Shown here: positions 1-5,393 of the stretch, piece by piece | Layout of the letters: each line of letters begins with the position of its first letter | Position numbering within the stretch: position 1 is the stretch's first letter | DNA from: an uncultured Clostridia bacterium | GTDB lineage: Bacteria; Bacillota; Clostridia; Oscillospirales; Oscillospiraceae | Length of the DNA: 5,393 nt | NCBI GenBank assembly: GCA_947177005.1 | Contig: CAMWSZ010000240.1 | Span: forward strand, 1-5,393 | Direction of reading: 5' to 3' | Notes under the pieces: generated by a model | What the model saw: the letters and a program-made list of their open reading frames with translations, nothing else | Database searches by the model: none | Told to the model about the DNA's origin: nothing | Program-made: the position numbers and the translations under genes

Positions 1-1625
1 CCGCTGTCACCTTTACCAATCAGGCTGCGGCGGAAATGCGGCAGCGTCTGGAGGCACGCCTGGGCGGCAAACGCGCCGCCGCTCGAATGCGTATCGGAAC
101 GTTCCACGCGATTTGTCTGGACCTGCTGGGCGATGTCAAGCTGCTGGGACAGGCGGAGGCTATGGAGATTGCGGCGGAGACGCTGCGCGATTGCGGCAGA
201 AAAATGCGTCCGCGACAACTGCTGCAAGCCGTATCCAAAGCCAAAAACGGCGGGCCGGTTGAGGAGCCGGAGCTGTACGAGGCATACTGTGACCGCCTGC
301 AAAAATTGGGTGTACTGGATTTTGACGACCTGCTGATACAGGCGGCAGAGCTGGACACGGCGGGCCGGAAGGGATTTTCCCATTTGCTGGTGGACGAATT
401 TCAGGACATTAACGATATCCAATATTCTCTGGTACAGAATTGGAGCCGCGGCGGAAAATCGCTGTTTGTCATCGGGGACCCGGATCAATCCATTTACGGC
501 TTCCGGGGCGCTTCCGGACAATGCTTCCGGCGTCTGGCGGAGGACCGGAACGGCATCCGGGAGATCCGTCTGACTGTCAACTACCGGTCTGCGCCGGAGG
601 TTATCGGCGCGGCTCTGCCTGTGATCGGCAGGAATCCCGGAGGCCCCCGCCGGCTGGAGCCGAAATGCCCCGCCGGAATGCCGGTACGGCTGGTGCAGGC
701 CCCGGACGATTTCAGCGAAGCGGTGTTTATCGCCAAAGAGATCGGACGCATGACCGGCGGAATTGATATGCTGGAGGCCCGGACCTCGGACCGTGAAACG
801 CGGGCGTTTTCCGAAATCGCCGTCCTATGCCGCACACACCGGCAGCTTGGGCTTATCGAAAAGTGCTTGCAGCATGATGACATCCCCTGTGTCGTCAGCG
901 GACGTGAGGATTTTCTGGATACGGATGAGGTACGGGGCTTTCTGGCGTTTTTCCGTACCCTTGCCGAGCCGCGGGATACTGCCGCCCTGTCCGCGGCGCT
1001 GCGCCTGCTGTGGAACTGCCCCGCCGGTTTGATCCAAAAGGTACAGGCTCTCTGCGGAAAAATGGCGGTTTTTCAGCCGGATGTGCTGAAGGAGACCGTT
1101 AAGGGATATACGCCGCTGGAGGCTTGGCTGGAACGGTCCGCGGAGTGGCTGCCGCTGGCCGGAAAGGAAAAGCCCTGGAAATTGGCTGAGCGCTGGTCCG
1201 GGGAGTACGGCGGCGGGGAACCGCTGGAGCGCCTGCGGAATATGGCGGTCTTTCACAAAAATTTCCGGGAGCTTTGGGATACGCTCACGCTGGGCGAGGA
1301 CGCCGATGTGCGCCGTGCGGCCGGAAAGCGGTGGGAATCCGGCGCGGTGCGTCTGATGACGCTGCACGCCTCGAAAGGACTGGAATTCCCGGCGGTATTT
1401 GTGGCCGGAGTGAACGCCGGGACGCTTCCCCTGGAATCACAGGGAAAGGCGTCGGACATGGAGGAGGAACGGCGGCTGCTGTTTGTCGGCATGACCCGGG
1501 CACGGGAGGAATTGATTTTATCAACGGCGCAGCCCTCCGTATTTTTGAGGGATTTGCCAAAAAGCGTATTGCATGAAAGGGCCCGGCAGCGCGGTGTGAT
1601 CGTGCAGCAATTCAGTTTGTTTTGA
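1..1625 (+). CDS. UvrD/PcrA/Rep-type superfamily 1 DNA helicase, C-terminal part (5' end outside window)
   Basis: ATP-dependent 3'-5' DNA translocase/helicase of the UvrD/Rep family, a cytoplasmic repair or replication-restart enzyme. The reading frame is open from base 3, before the first ATG at 36, and its first residues (AVTFTNQAAAEM) are helicase motif Ia, so the start and Walker A motif lie to the left. Counting from the Met at 36, I see IGTFHAICLDLL (20-31), motif II DEFQD (120-124, Walker B), motif III GDPDQSIYGFRGA (147-159), motif IV VNYRS (181-185), motif V RLMTLHASKGLEFPAV (439-454) and motif VI RLLFVGMTRAREEL (480-493). All visible motifs are intact. The 1B and 2B insertions look shorter than in PcrA/UvrD. 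Only about 37 residues follow motif VI, so the usual long C-terminal tail is absent; the protein ends in QFSLF, a clamp-binding-like peptide. It stops at TGA 1623-1625, before a terminator. The family call is secure; the subfamily (PcrA-like, or the helicase half of a larger fusion) is open because the N-terminus is missing. Confidence 0.95.
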   Translation, partial: AVTFTNQAAAEMRQRLEARLGGKRAAARMRIGTFHAICLDLLGDVKLLGQAEAMEIAAETLRDCGRKMRPRQLLQAVSKAKNGGPVEEPELYEAYCDRLQKLGVLDFDDLLIQAAELDTAGRKGFSHLLVDEFQDINDIQYSLVQNWSRGGKSLFVIGDPDQSIYGFRGASGQCFRRLAEDRNGIREIRLTVNYRSAPEVIGAALPVIGRNPGGPRRLEPKCPAGMPVRLVQAPDDFSEAVFIAKEIGRMTGGIDMLEARTSDRETRAFSEIAVLCRTHRQLGLIEKCLQHDDIPCVVSGREDFLDTDEVRGFLAFFRTLAEPRDTAALSAALRLLWNCPAGLIQKVQALCGKMAVFQPDVLKETVKGYTPLEAWLERSAEWLPLAGKEKPWKLAERWSGEYGGGEPLERLRNMAVFHKNFRELWDTLTLGEDADVRRAAGKRWESGAVRLMTLHASKGLEFPAVFVAGVNAGTLPLESQGKASDMEEERRLLFVGMTRAREELILSTAQPSVFLRDLPKSVLHERARQRGVIVQQFSLF

Positions 1626-1650
1626 TCCGTATTGCCAAGCAAACGCGCAC

Positions 1651-1701
1651 AAAACGGTCAGGGACCGGAAATTCGATCATTTCCCGGTCCCTGACCGTTT
1701 A
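1651..1701. terminator. Bidirectional intrinsic terminator hairpin between convergent genes
   Basis: Bases 1652-1668 (AAACGGTCAGGGACCGG) are the perfect reverse complement of 1684-1700, giving a 17-bp stem. Four further pairs (1669-1672 with 1679-1682) extend it past a single bulged C at 1683 and leave a hexaloop at 1673-1678. The stem is flanked by A's on the left (TTTT on the minus strand) and ends in TTT on the right, so it can work on both strands, though both U tracts are short. It lies 26 bases after the helicase stop and overlaps the last two bases of the patatin gene's stop codon. Its position between two converging genes supports terminator function over an operator. Confidence 0.85.
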
Positions 1702-2544
1702 GCTGTCCTGCAAAAAATCCTTGATTTTTTCCGCTGTGCAGTACCCTTTCTGATAGAACTTGAGCAGCGCGGGTTTATCACGGGTGAGCGTCTCCAGACC
1801 GCAGATGTCATCCGGCGCAATAATCAGCGCTTTCCCCTCCGCCTCGTACCGCCGCGCCAGTTCCACCGATTCATTATACCGTTCCACCCTCGTCCGCAGT
1901 TTTTTAGCGGCAAAGGGATATTTTCTTTGGATGCGCCGGGCAAAAAATTCATCCTTGCCCGGCCCTCTCGGACGGTCCGCGGGCCGTGTCAACACTACCA
2001 CCACCTTGTCACAGCCCCACGCAAACGCCTTCTCCACCGGTACGGGATCTGCCAGCGCACCGTCGTAATAGGGAATCCAGTCCACCACGTAGGGCTTGCA
2101 GAAAAACGGCAGGGCTGAGGACGCCTTGAATATATGATACCGGTTCTGGGCCAGGTTCGACTTGTCGAAATATTTCGGGCTGCCGGTCAGCGCGTTGGTC
2201 GCCGCCACCAGCAGCTCCGCCGGATTTTCCATCAGCGCCGGATAGTCCAGCGGGGACCGTCCCCCGGTATTGCTGAGGGTGCTGTATACATAGTCCAGAT
2301 CCACATAGGAATGCTTTTTCAGCATGTTTTGCAGGCTCATATACTCCTTTTCAAAGGCGTATTCCGTATAAAACATATAATTCCGTCCCCGCTGTCCGGC
2401 CAGGAAGGACGCGGCGTTCGCGCTCCCCGCCGACACCCCGACGACCAGATCAAATGTAATGGCATTGTCCATACAGTAGTCAAAGACGCCGGCGGCAAAG
2501 ATGCCCCGCAGTCCGCCGCCGACATCCACAATTCCTGTTTTCAT
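1699..2544 (-). CDS. Patatin-like phospholipase, YjjU-type
   Basis: Predicted serine-aspartate lipid acyl hydrolase of the patatin family, probably cytoplasmic: no signal peptide or membrane segment is visible. The 281-residue protein is complete. It has the glycine-rich oxyanion-hole motif GGGLRG (9-14), the nucleophile elbow GVSAG with Ser38, the conserved ASSALP (141-146), and the DGA motif with Asp161 as the other half of the dyad. The C-terminal third (about 190-280; R-Y-N-E, then EGKALIIAPDD and a final FYQKGY segment) matches the small domain that follows the patatin core in YjjU-like proteins. The ATG at 2542-2544 is preceded on the minus strand by GGAGG (complement of 2553-2557) with 8-base spacing, which fixes the start. 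The gene is single, convergent with the helicase and divergent from the LysR gene 158 bases away. Family and catalytic residues are clear. The substrate is unknown, and a phospholipase activity is inferred from the family only. Confidence 0.93.
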   Translation of the reverse strand: MKTGIVDVGGGLRGIFAAGVFDYCMDNAITFDLVVGVSAGSANAASFLAGQRGRNYMFYTEYAFEKEYMSLQNMLKKHSYVDLDYVYSTLSNTGGRSPLDYPALMENPAELLVAATNALTGSPKYFDKSNLAQNRYHIFKASSALPFFCKPYVVDWIPYYDGALADPVPVEKAFAWGCDKVVVVLTRPADRPRGPGKDEFFARRIQRKYPFAAKKLRTRVERYNESVELARRYEAEGKALIIAPDDICGLETLTRDKPALLKFYQKGYCTAEKIKDFLQDS

Positions 2545-2582
2545 ACCCTGTACCTCCGCTGGGCGTTAAAATTTCTGTTCTT

Positions 2583-2611
2583 ATTTTACCACATTCTGAC
2601 CGGAAAGTCTA
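2583..2611 (-). promoter_or_regulatory. Probable extended -10 promoter for the patatin-like gene
   Basis: Read on the minus strand, the complement of 2583-2591 is TGGTAAAAT, an extended -10 (TGn plus TAAAAT, 5 of 6 to TATAAT). Seventeen bases upstream, the complement of 2606-2611 is TAGACT, 4 of 6 to TTGACA. Transcription would begin near 2576, about 30 bases before the ATG, just leaving room for the GGAGG site. The -35 is weak; the extended -10 may compensate. Confidence 0.5.
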
Positions 2612-2644
2612 TGGCATTTTAGGAGACGGTCCTCCGATTTTTCC

Positions 2645-2672
2645 TTGCAATTTCGGGCAATTACGGTATAAT
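2645..2672 (+). promoter_or_regulatory. Promoter of the LysR-type regulator gene
   Basis: TTGCAA (2645-2650, 4 of 6 to the -35 consensus) and a perfect TATAAT (2667-2672) are separated by 16 bases. Predicted transcription start is near 2679, giving a short leader of about 24 bases that includes the G-rich ribosome binding site GAGGGGG (2689-2695), 7 bases before the ATG at 2703. The spacer is slightly short and consists of repeated sequence (see the tandem repeat), so binding of a regulator here would block RNA polymerase. Confidence 0.75.
2647..2666 (+). repeat. Two tandem 10-bp repeats inside the LysR promoter, candidate operator
   Basis: GCAATTTCGG (2647-2656) is followed directly by GCAATTACGG (2657-2666), 9 of 10 identical with a period of about one helical turn. 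The pair fills the -35 to -10 spacer. Overlapping it, TTGC (2645-2648) and GCAA (2657-2660) form an inverted repeat with an 8-base gap. Repeats with helical phasing over a promoter suggest a protein binding site, most simply for autorepression by the LysR protein. The repeats are seen directly; the function is inferred. Confidence 0.5.
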
Positions 2673-2702
2673 ATAGCTGACTGTGGAAGAGGGGGCGGAC
2701 GT

Positions 2703-3605
2703 ATGGAAACAAAAAAATGGGAGGCGCTGCTGACCGCCGTGGAGCAGGGGAGCTTTACCCGGGCGGCGCAGCAGCTGGGCGCGACGCAGTCGGGATTGAC
2801 CCATATGATGAACAGTCTGGAAAAAGAGGTGGGTTTTCCCCTCCTGCTCCGCGACCGCTACGGCGTGCGCCTCACCGCCGCCGGAGAACGGCTGCTGCCT
2901 GCCGTCAGGGAATTCCTTCAGGCCGGACGCCGTCTGGACAGCGCCATTGCCATCCAGAACGGCCGGAAACGGGAAAATATCCGCGTCGCCGCCTACTCCA
3001 GCATCTGTATGCACTGGCTGCCTACGATCATCCAGCAGTTCCGGTGGAATTTTCCGGGCGTCTCTGTGGATATCCGTATGGGCAGCGTGGACGAAATCTA
3101 TCAGTGGCTGGAGGAGGACAAGGTGGATCTCAGCTTCGCCAGCCGTCAGGACCGGGGACAGTACAGCTGGGTCCCCCTGTGGGACGACCCCCTGCTGGCA
3201 ATCCTGCCGGTGGAGTATCCCGTGGGGGACGCGCAGCAGTTCCCGGTGTCTGCATTCGGCGGCAAGGAGTTTTTGATGCCCTCTCTCGGCTTTGATCTGG
3301 ACATTCTCAGCGTGTTTGAGGAACACCATGTATATCCGGATATCCGGAACAATACCTCCGTGGAGGACGCGGCCATTCTTTCCATGGTGGAGCACGGGCT
3401 GGGCGTGAGTATTCTGTCAGAGCTGGTGCTGGAGGGACGGCGGGTGAATGTGCGCGCACTGCCCCTGGACCCGCCCGCCTGCCGTCATATGGGGATCGCC
3501 GTGCAGTCCCTGGAGGAGGCCACGCCGGTCGTACAGCAGTTTATCGCCTACTCCCAGAAAATTGTCAGAGAACTGCATCAAACGAACTCGCCCCGCCTTC
3601 CCTGA
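2703..3605 (+). CDS. LysR-family transcriptional regulator
   Basis: DNA-binding regulator of the LysR type, normally a tetramer whose C-terminal domain senses a small molecule. The 300 residues match the family's usual length. The N-terminal winged helix-turn-helix spans about 3-62: KKWEALLTAVEQGSFTRAA, then the recognition helix around QSGLTHMMNSLEKEVG (29-44) and the wing with RYGVRLTAAGERLL. A linker helix follows to about 88. The periplasmic-binding-protein-like effector domain starts near 92 (ENIRVAAYSSI) and runs to about 290, including DKVDLSFAS and the HGLGVSILSEL segment typical of the second lobe. The ATG at 2703 has a G-rich ribosome binding site 7 bases upstream. It is divergent from the patatin gene and 131 bases ahead of ppdK, which has its own promoter. 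LysR proteins often control a divergent neighbour and repress themselves, so the patatin gene, ppdK and its own gene are candidate targets. No residue lets me name the effector. Confidence 0.95.
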   Translation: METKKWEALLTAVEQGSFTRAAQQLGATQSGLTHMMNSLEKEVGFPLLLRDRYGVRLTAAGERLLPAVREFLQAGRRLDSAIAIQNGRKRENIRVAAYSSICMHWLPTIIQQFRWNFPGVSVDIRMGSVDEIYQWLEEDKVDLSFASRQDRGQYSWVPLWDDPLLAILPVEYPVGDAQQFPVSAFGGKEFLMPSLGFDLDILSVFEEHHVYPDIRNNTSVEDAAILSMVEHGLGVSILSELVLEGRRVNVRALPLDPPACRHMGIAVQSLEEATPVVQQFIAYSQKIVRELHQTNSPRLP

Positions 3606-3618
3606 AGACCGTTTTCGA

Positions 3619-3643
3619 TAATTCCCGAAATTTTGGTAAAATT
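3619..3643. promoter_or_regulatory. Palindromic AT-rich element upstream of the ppdK promoter, candidate operator or UP element
   Basis: AATTTTGGTAAAATT (3629-3643) is a perfect inverted repeat, 6-base arms around GGT, ending 4 bases before the ppdK -35. It overlaps TAATTCCCGAAATT (3619-3632), whose reverse complement AATTTCGGGAATTA matches AATTTCGGGCAATTA at 2649-2663 in the LysR promoter apart from one extra C. The element is centred roughly 45-60 bases before the predicted ppdK start, a usual place for a LysR-type activator. The arms are AT-only and too weak for a convincing LysR-gene terminator. An alternative is a simple UP element. Confidence 0.4.
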
Positions 3644-3647
3644 ACTC

Positions 3648-3676
3648 TTGCAAAGCATAGCGCATCGCCTTATAAT
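3648..3676 (+). promoter_or_regulatory. Promoter of ppdK
   Basis: TTGCAA (3648-3653) and a perfect TATAAT (3671-3676) with the optimal 17-base spacer, preceded by AT-rich DNA. Predicted start is near 3683, giving a leader of about 54 bases. The -35 hexamer is the same as in the LysR promoter (CTTGCAA in both). It implies that ppdK is transcribed on its own, not only by read-through from the LysR gene. Confidence 0.8.
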
Positions 3677-3697
3677 AAACAGGGACACCAAAGATAA

Positions 3698-3736
3698 ATG
3701 CAGAATGGAAATAAAAAACAGGAGGAAATTATCTAA
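3698..3736 (+). other. Possible 12-codon leader reading frame directly before ppdK
   Basis: ATG at 3698 opens a 12-codon frame (MQNGNKKQEEII) ending in TAA at 3734-3736, immediately followed by the ppdK GTG at 3737 in the same frame. The ppdK ribosome binding site lies within its last codons. The leader start has only a poor AGGGA (3681-3685) 12 bases upstream, near the predicted transcript 5' end, so translation is doubtful. It could be chance. If used, it would couple or interfere with ppdK initiation. Confidence 0.2.
3720..3725 (+). promoter_or_regulatory. Ribosome binding site that sets the GTG start of ppdK
   Basis: AGGAGG, a perfect Shine-Dalgarno sequence, lies 11 bases before GTG 3737. 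The spacing is on the long side. It supports GTG over the first in-frame ATG (3782), which would remove the conserved start of the protein (KKFVYLFSEGN) and has no such site ahead of it. Confidence 0.85.
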
Positions 3737-5393
3737 GTGGGCAAAAAATTTGTGTACCTCTTTTCAGAGGGCAACGGCTCTATGCGTGAGCTGCTGGGCG
3801 GCAAGGGCGCGAACCTGGCCGAAATGACCAATCTGGGGATGCCCGTCCCACAGGGCTTCACCATTACCACCGAGGCCTGCACCCAGTACTATGAGGATGG
3901 CCGCACCATTAACGCCGCAATTCAGGACGAAATCATGACCTATATGAAAAAGCTGGAGGACATGAGCGGCAAAAAGTTCGGCGACCTCAATAATCCTTTG
4001 CTCGTGTCGGTCCGGTCCGGCGCACGTGCATCCATGCCCGGCATGATGGACACGATCCTTAATCTGGGCCTCAACGATCAGGTCGTGGAAGCTTTCGCCA
4101 AAAAAACAAGAAACCCCCGCTTCGCTTACGATTCCTACCGCCGGTTCATCCAAATGTATTCCGACGTCGTTATGGAGGTCGGCAAGAAATACTTTGAAGA
4201 GCTTATCGACGATATGAAGGCCAAGCGCGGCGTCACCTTGGACACCGATCTGACCGCCAAGGATCTGAAGGAACTGGCGGAGCTGTTCAAGGCAGAGTAC
4301 CGCGACAAGATCGGCGAGGAGTTCCCGCAGGACGCCAGAGAACAGCTTATGGGCGCTGTCCGTGCCGTGTTCCGCTCCTGGGATAACCCCCGCGCTATCT
4401 ACTACCGCCGCATGAACGATATCCCCTCCTCCTGGGGCACGGCTGTCAACGTCCAGATGATGGTCTTCGGCAACATGGGCGATACCTCCGGCACCGGCGT
4501 CGCCTTCACCCGCAACCCCGCTACCGGTGAGAAAAAGCTGTTCGGCGAGTTCCTCATGAACGCACAGGGCGAGGACGTGGTGGCCGGTGTGCGTACCCCC
4601 CAGACCATTGACCAGCTGGCCGAGGTCATGCCGGAAGCCTATAAGCAGTTCGTGGAGATCAGCCAGAAGCTGGAGTACCACTACCGCGATATGCAGGATA
4701 TGGAGTTCACCATTGAGAATAAAAAACTCTATATGCTGCAAACCCGCAACGGCAAACGTACCGCTGCCGCCGCTCTGAAAATCGCCTGTGATCTGGTGGA
4801 CGAGGGCATGATTACCGAGGAGGAGGCCGTCTCCATGATCGACCCCAAGAGCCTCGACGCCCTGCTGCACCCCACCTTCCCGAAAGAGGAGCTGGAGCGC
4901 GTACCGCCTATTGGTCAGGGCCTGGCCGCATCCCCGGGTGCGGCTGCCGGTCAGGTGGTGTTCACCGCTGACGACGTCGTCGAGTGGCGCGACAAGGGCC
5001 ATAAAGTGATTCTGGTCCGCCTGGAAACCAGCCCCGAGGATATCGAGGGAATGCACTTCGCACGCGGTATCCTGACCGTCCGCGGCGGTATGACCAGCCA
5101 TGCGGCTGTGGTGGCCCGCGGTATGGGCACCTGCTGCGTCTCCGGCTGCGGCGAGATCGTCATTGACGAGGCCGCCAAGACCTTTACTTTGGGCGGCAGG
5201 ACCTTTAAAGAGGGCGACTGGATCAGTCTGGATGGCTCCACCGGCAATATCTACGGCGAACGCCTGCACACCGCCGAGGCAAAAATCGGCGGCGAGTTCG
5301 AGCGCATCATGAACTGGGCCGACAAGTTCCGTGATTTGCAGGTCCGCACCAACGCCGACACCCCCAAGGACGCCCGTCAGGCCAAGAACTTCG
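3737..5393 (+). CDS. ppdK: Pyruvate,phosphate dikinase, N-terminal 552 residues (3' end outside window)
   Basis: Catalyses pyruvate + ATP + Pi to and from phosphoenolpyruvate + AMP + PPi in the cytoplasm; in many anaerobes it works in glycolysis or gluconeogenesis alongside or in place of pyruvate kinase. From the GTG start, the ATP-grasp nucleotide domain covers about 1-340: GGKGANLAEM, then SVRSGARASMPGMMDT, then DMQDMEFTIEN with Asp321 and Glu323, and LQTRNGKRT with Gln335 and Arg337. The swivelling phosphohistidine domain (about 396-515) holds TVRGGMTSHAAVVARGMGTCC with catalytic His455 and the neighbouring Thr453. These positions equal those of the well-studied C. symbiosum enzyme (about 874 residues), so the product looks normal and roughly 320 residues, the PEP/pyruvate barrel, lie to the right. 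Codon choice is strongly biased to C-ending codons, which fits high expression. It has its own promoter; the upstream LysR gene may regulate it. The long open frame antisense to it is a by-product of this codon bias. Confidence 0.98.
   Translation, partial: MGKKFVYLFSEGNGSMRELLGGKGANLAEMTNLGMPVPQGFTITTEACTQYYEDGRTINAAIQDEIMTYMKKLEDMSGKKFGDLNNPLLVSVRSGARASMPGMMDTILNLGLNDQVVEAFAKKTRNPRFAYDSYRRFIQMYSDVVMEVGKKYFEELIDDMKAKRGVTLDTDLTAKDLKELAELFKAEYRDKIGEEFPQDAREQLMGAVRAVFRSWDNPRAIYYRRMNDIPSSWGTAVNVQMMVFGNMGDTSGTGVAFTRNPATGEKKLFGEFLMNAQGEDVVAGVRTPQTIDQLAEVMPEAYKQFVEISQKLEYHYRDMQDMEFTIENKKLYMLQTRNGKRTAAAALKIACDLVDEGMITEEEAVSMIDPKSLDALLHPTFPKEELERVPPIGQGLAASPGAAAGQVVFTADDVVEWRDKGHKVILVRLETSPEDIEGMHFARGILTVRGGMTSHAAVVARGMGTCCVSGCGEIVIDEAAKTFTLGGRTFKEGDWISLDGSTGNIYGERLHTAEAKIGGEFERIMNWADKFRDLQVRTNADTPKDARQAKNF

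Noticed and set aside
825..1367. A 180-codon open frame on the minus strand
   Set aside because: Antisense to the helicase gene, with no recognisable motif; a shadow of the coding strand.
2134..2622. A 162-codon plus-strand open frame
   Set aside because: Antisense to the patatin-like gene with its intact catalytic motifs, and it runs through that gene's promoter and ribosome binding site.
2621..2635. Small inverted repeat GGAG/CTCC in the divergent control region
   Set aside because: Four-base arms only, no U tract; expected by chance in GC-rich DNA.
2661..3395. A 244-codon open frame on the minus strand
   Set aside because: Antisense to the LysR gene, covers that gene's promoter and ribosome binding site, and its protein shows no recognisable domain.
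3613..3630. TTTCG/CGAAA hairpin just after the LysR gene as its terminator
   Set aside because: Only five mostly A-T pairs with an 8-base loop, followed by a short T run; too weak to call a terminator.
3633..3827. A 64-codon plus-strand frame across the ppdK start
   Set aside because: It covers the ppdK promoter and ribosome binding site and enters ppdK in another frame; no ribosome binding site and no family resemblance.
3764..5269. A 501-codon open frame on the minus strand
   Set aside because: It lies entirely antisense to ppdK, whose product matches the C. symbiosum enzyme residue by residue. The antisense frame stays open because of the C-ending codon bias; its low-complexity, His/Leu/Gly/Ala-rich protein resembles no family I know.
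1..5393. CRISPR arrays, insertion sequences, tRNA or rRNA genes, toxin-antitoxin or phage-defence genes
   Set aside because: No repeat-spacer pattern, no transposase motif, no terminal repeats and no structural RNA seen. All sizeable open DNA is explained by the helicase, patatin-like, LysR and ppdK genes.

Overview
The window carries four protein genes on one short stretch of GC-rich DNA. It looks like chromosomal DNA of an anaerobic Firmicute of the class Clostridia, most likely a gut Oscillospiraceae/Ruminococcaceae-type organism. The reasons are strong GGAGG-type ribosome binding sites, TATAAT-type promoters in AT-rich gaps between GC-rich genes, and a pyruvate,phosphate dikinase very close in sequence and residue numbering to the Clostridium symbiosum enzyme. 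The organism call is inference from these features; no rRNA or other taxonomic marker is present.

Layout from left to right. (1) 1-1625, plus strand: the C-terminal part of a UvrD/PcrA/Rep-type superfamily 1 helicase. It enters from the left edge already at motif Ia, so the Walker A region is outside the window. It ends in QFSLF, which resembles a beta-clamp binding peptide. (2) 1651-1701: a long, almost perfect hairpin between two convergent genes, a likely bidirectional terminator. (3) 1699-2544, minus strand: a complete patatin-like phospholipase of the YjjU type. (4) 2545-2702: a divergent promoter region, with an extended -10 promoter for the patatin gene and a TTGCAA/TATAAT promoter for the next gene. 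The spacer of the latter is made of two tandem near-identical 10-mers. (5) 2703-3605, plus strand: a complete LysR-type transcription regulator. (6) 3606-3736: an AT-rich gap with palindromic elements, a second TTGCAA/TATAAT promoter and a 12-codon upstream reading frame whose stop touches the next start codon. (7) 3737 to the right edge, plus strand: the first 552 codons of ppdK, starting at GTG.

The helicase serves DNA repair or replication, the patatin-like protein probably lipid hydrolysis, and PpdK interconverts pyruvate and phosphoenolpyruvate at the expense of ATP and phosphate or AMP and pyrophosphate. The LysR protein sits between the patatin gene (divergent) and ppdK (downstream, same strand) and could regulate either or both. 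A short element shared by its own promoter and the region upstream of the ppdK promoter makes autoregulation plus control of ppdK a testable idea.

I found no CRISPR array, mobile element, tRNA, rRNA or clearly new multi-gene system. The items worth a second look are regulatory (operator-like repeats, the leader reading frame) and the clamp-like tail of the helicase.
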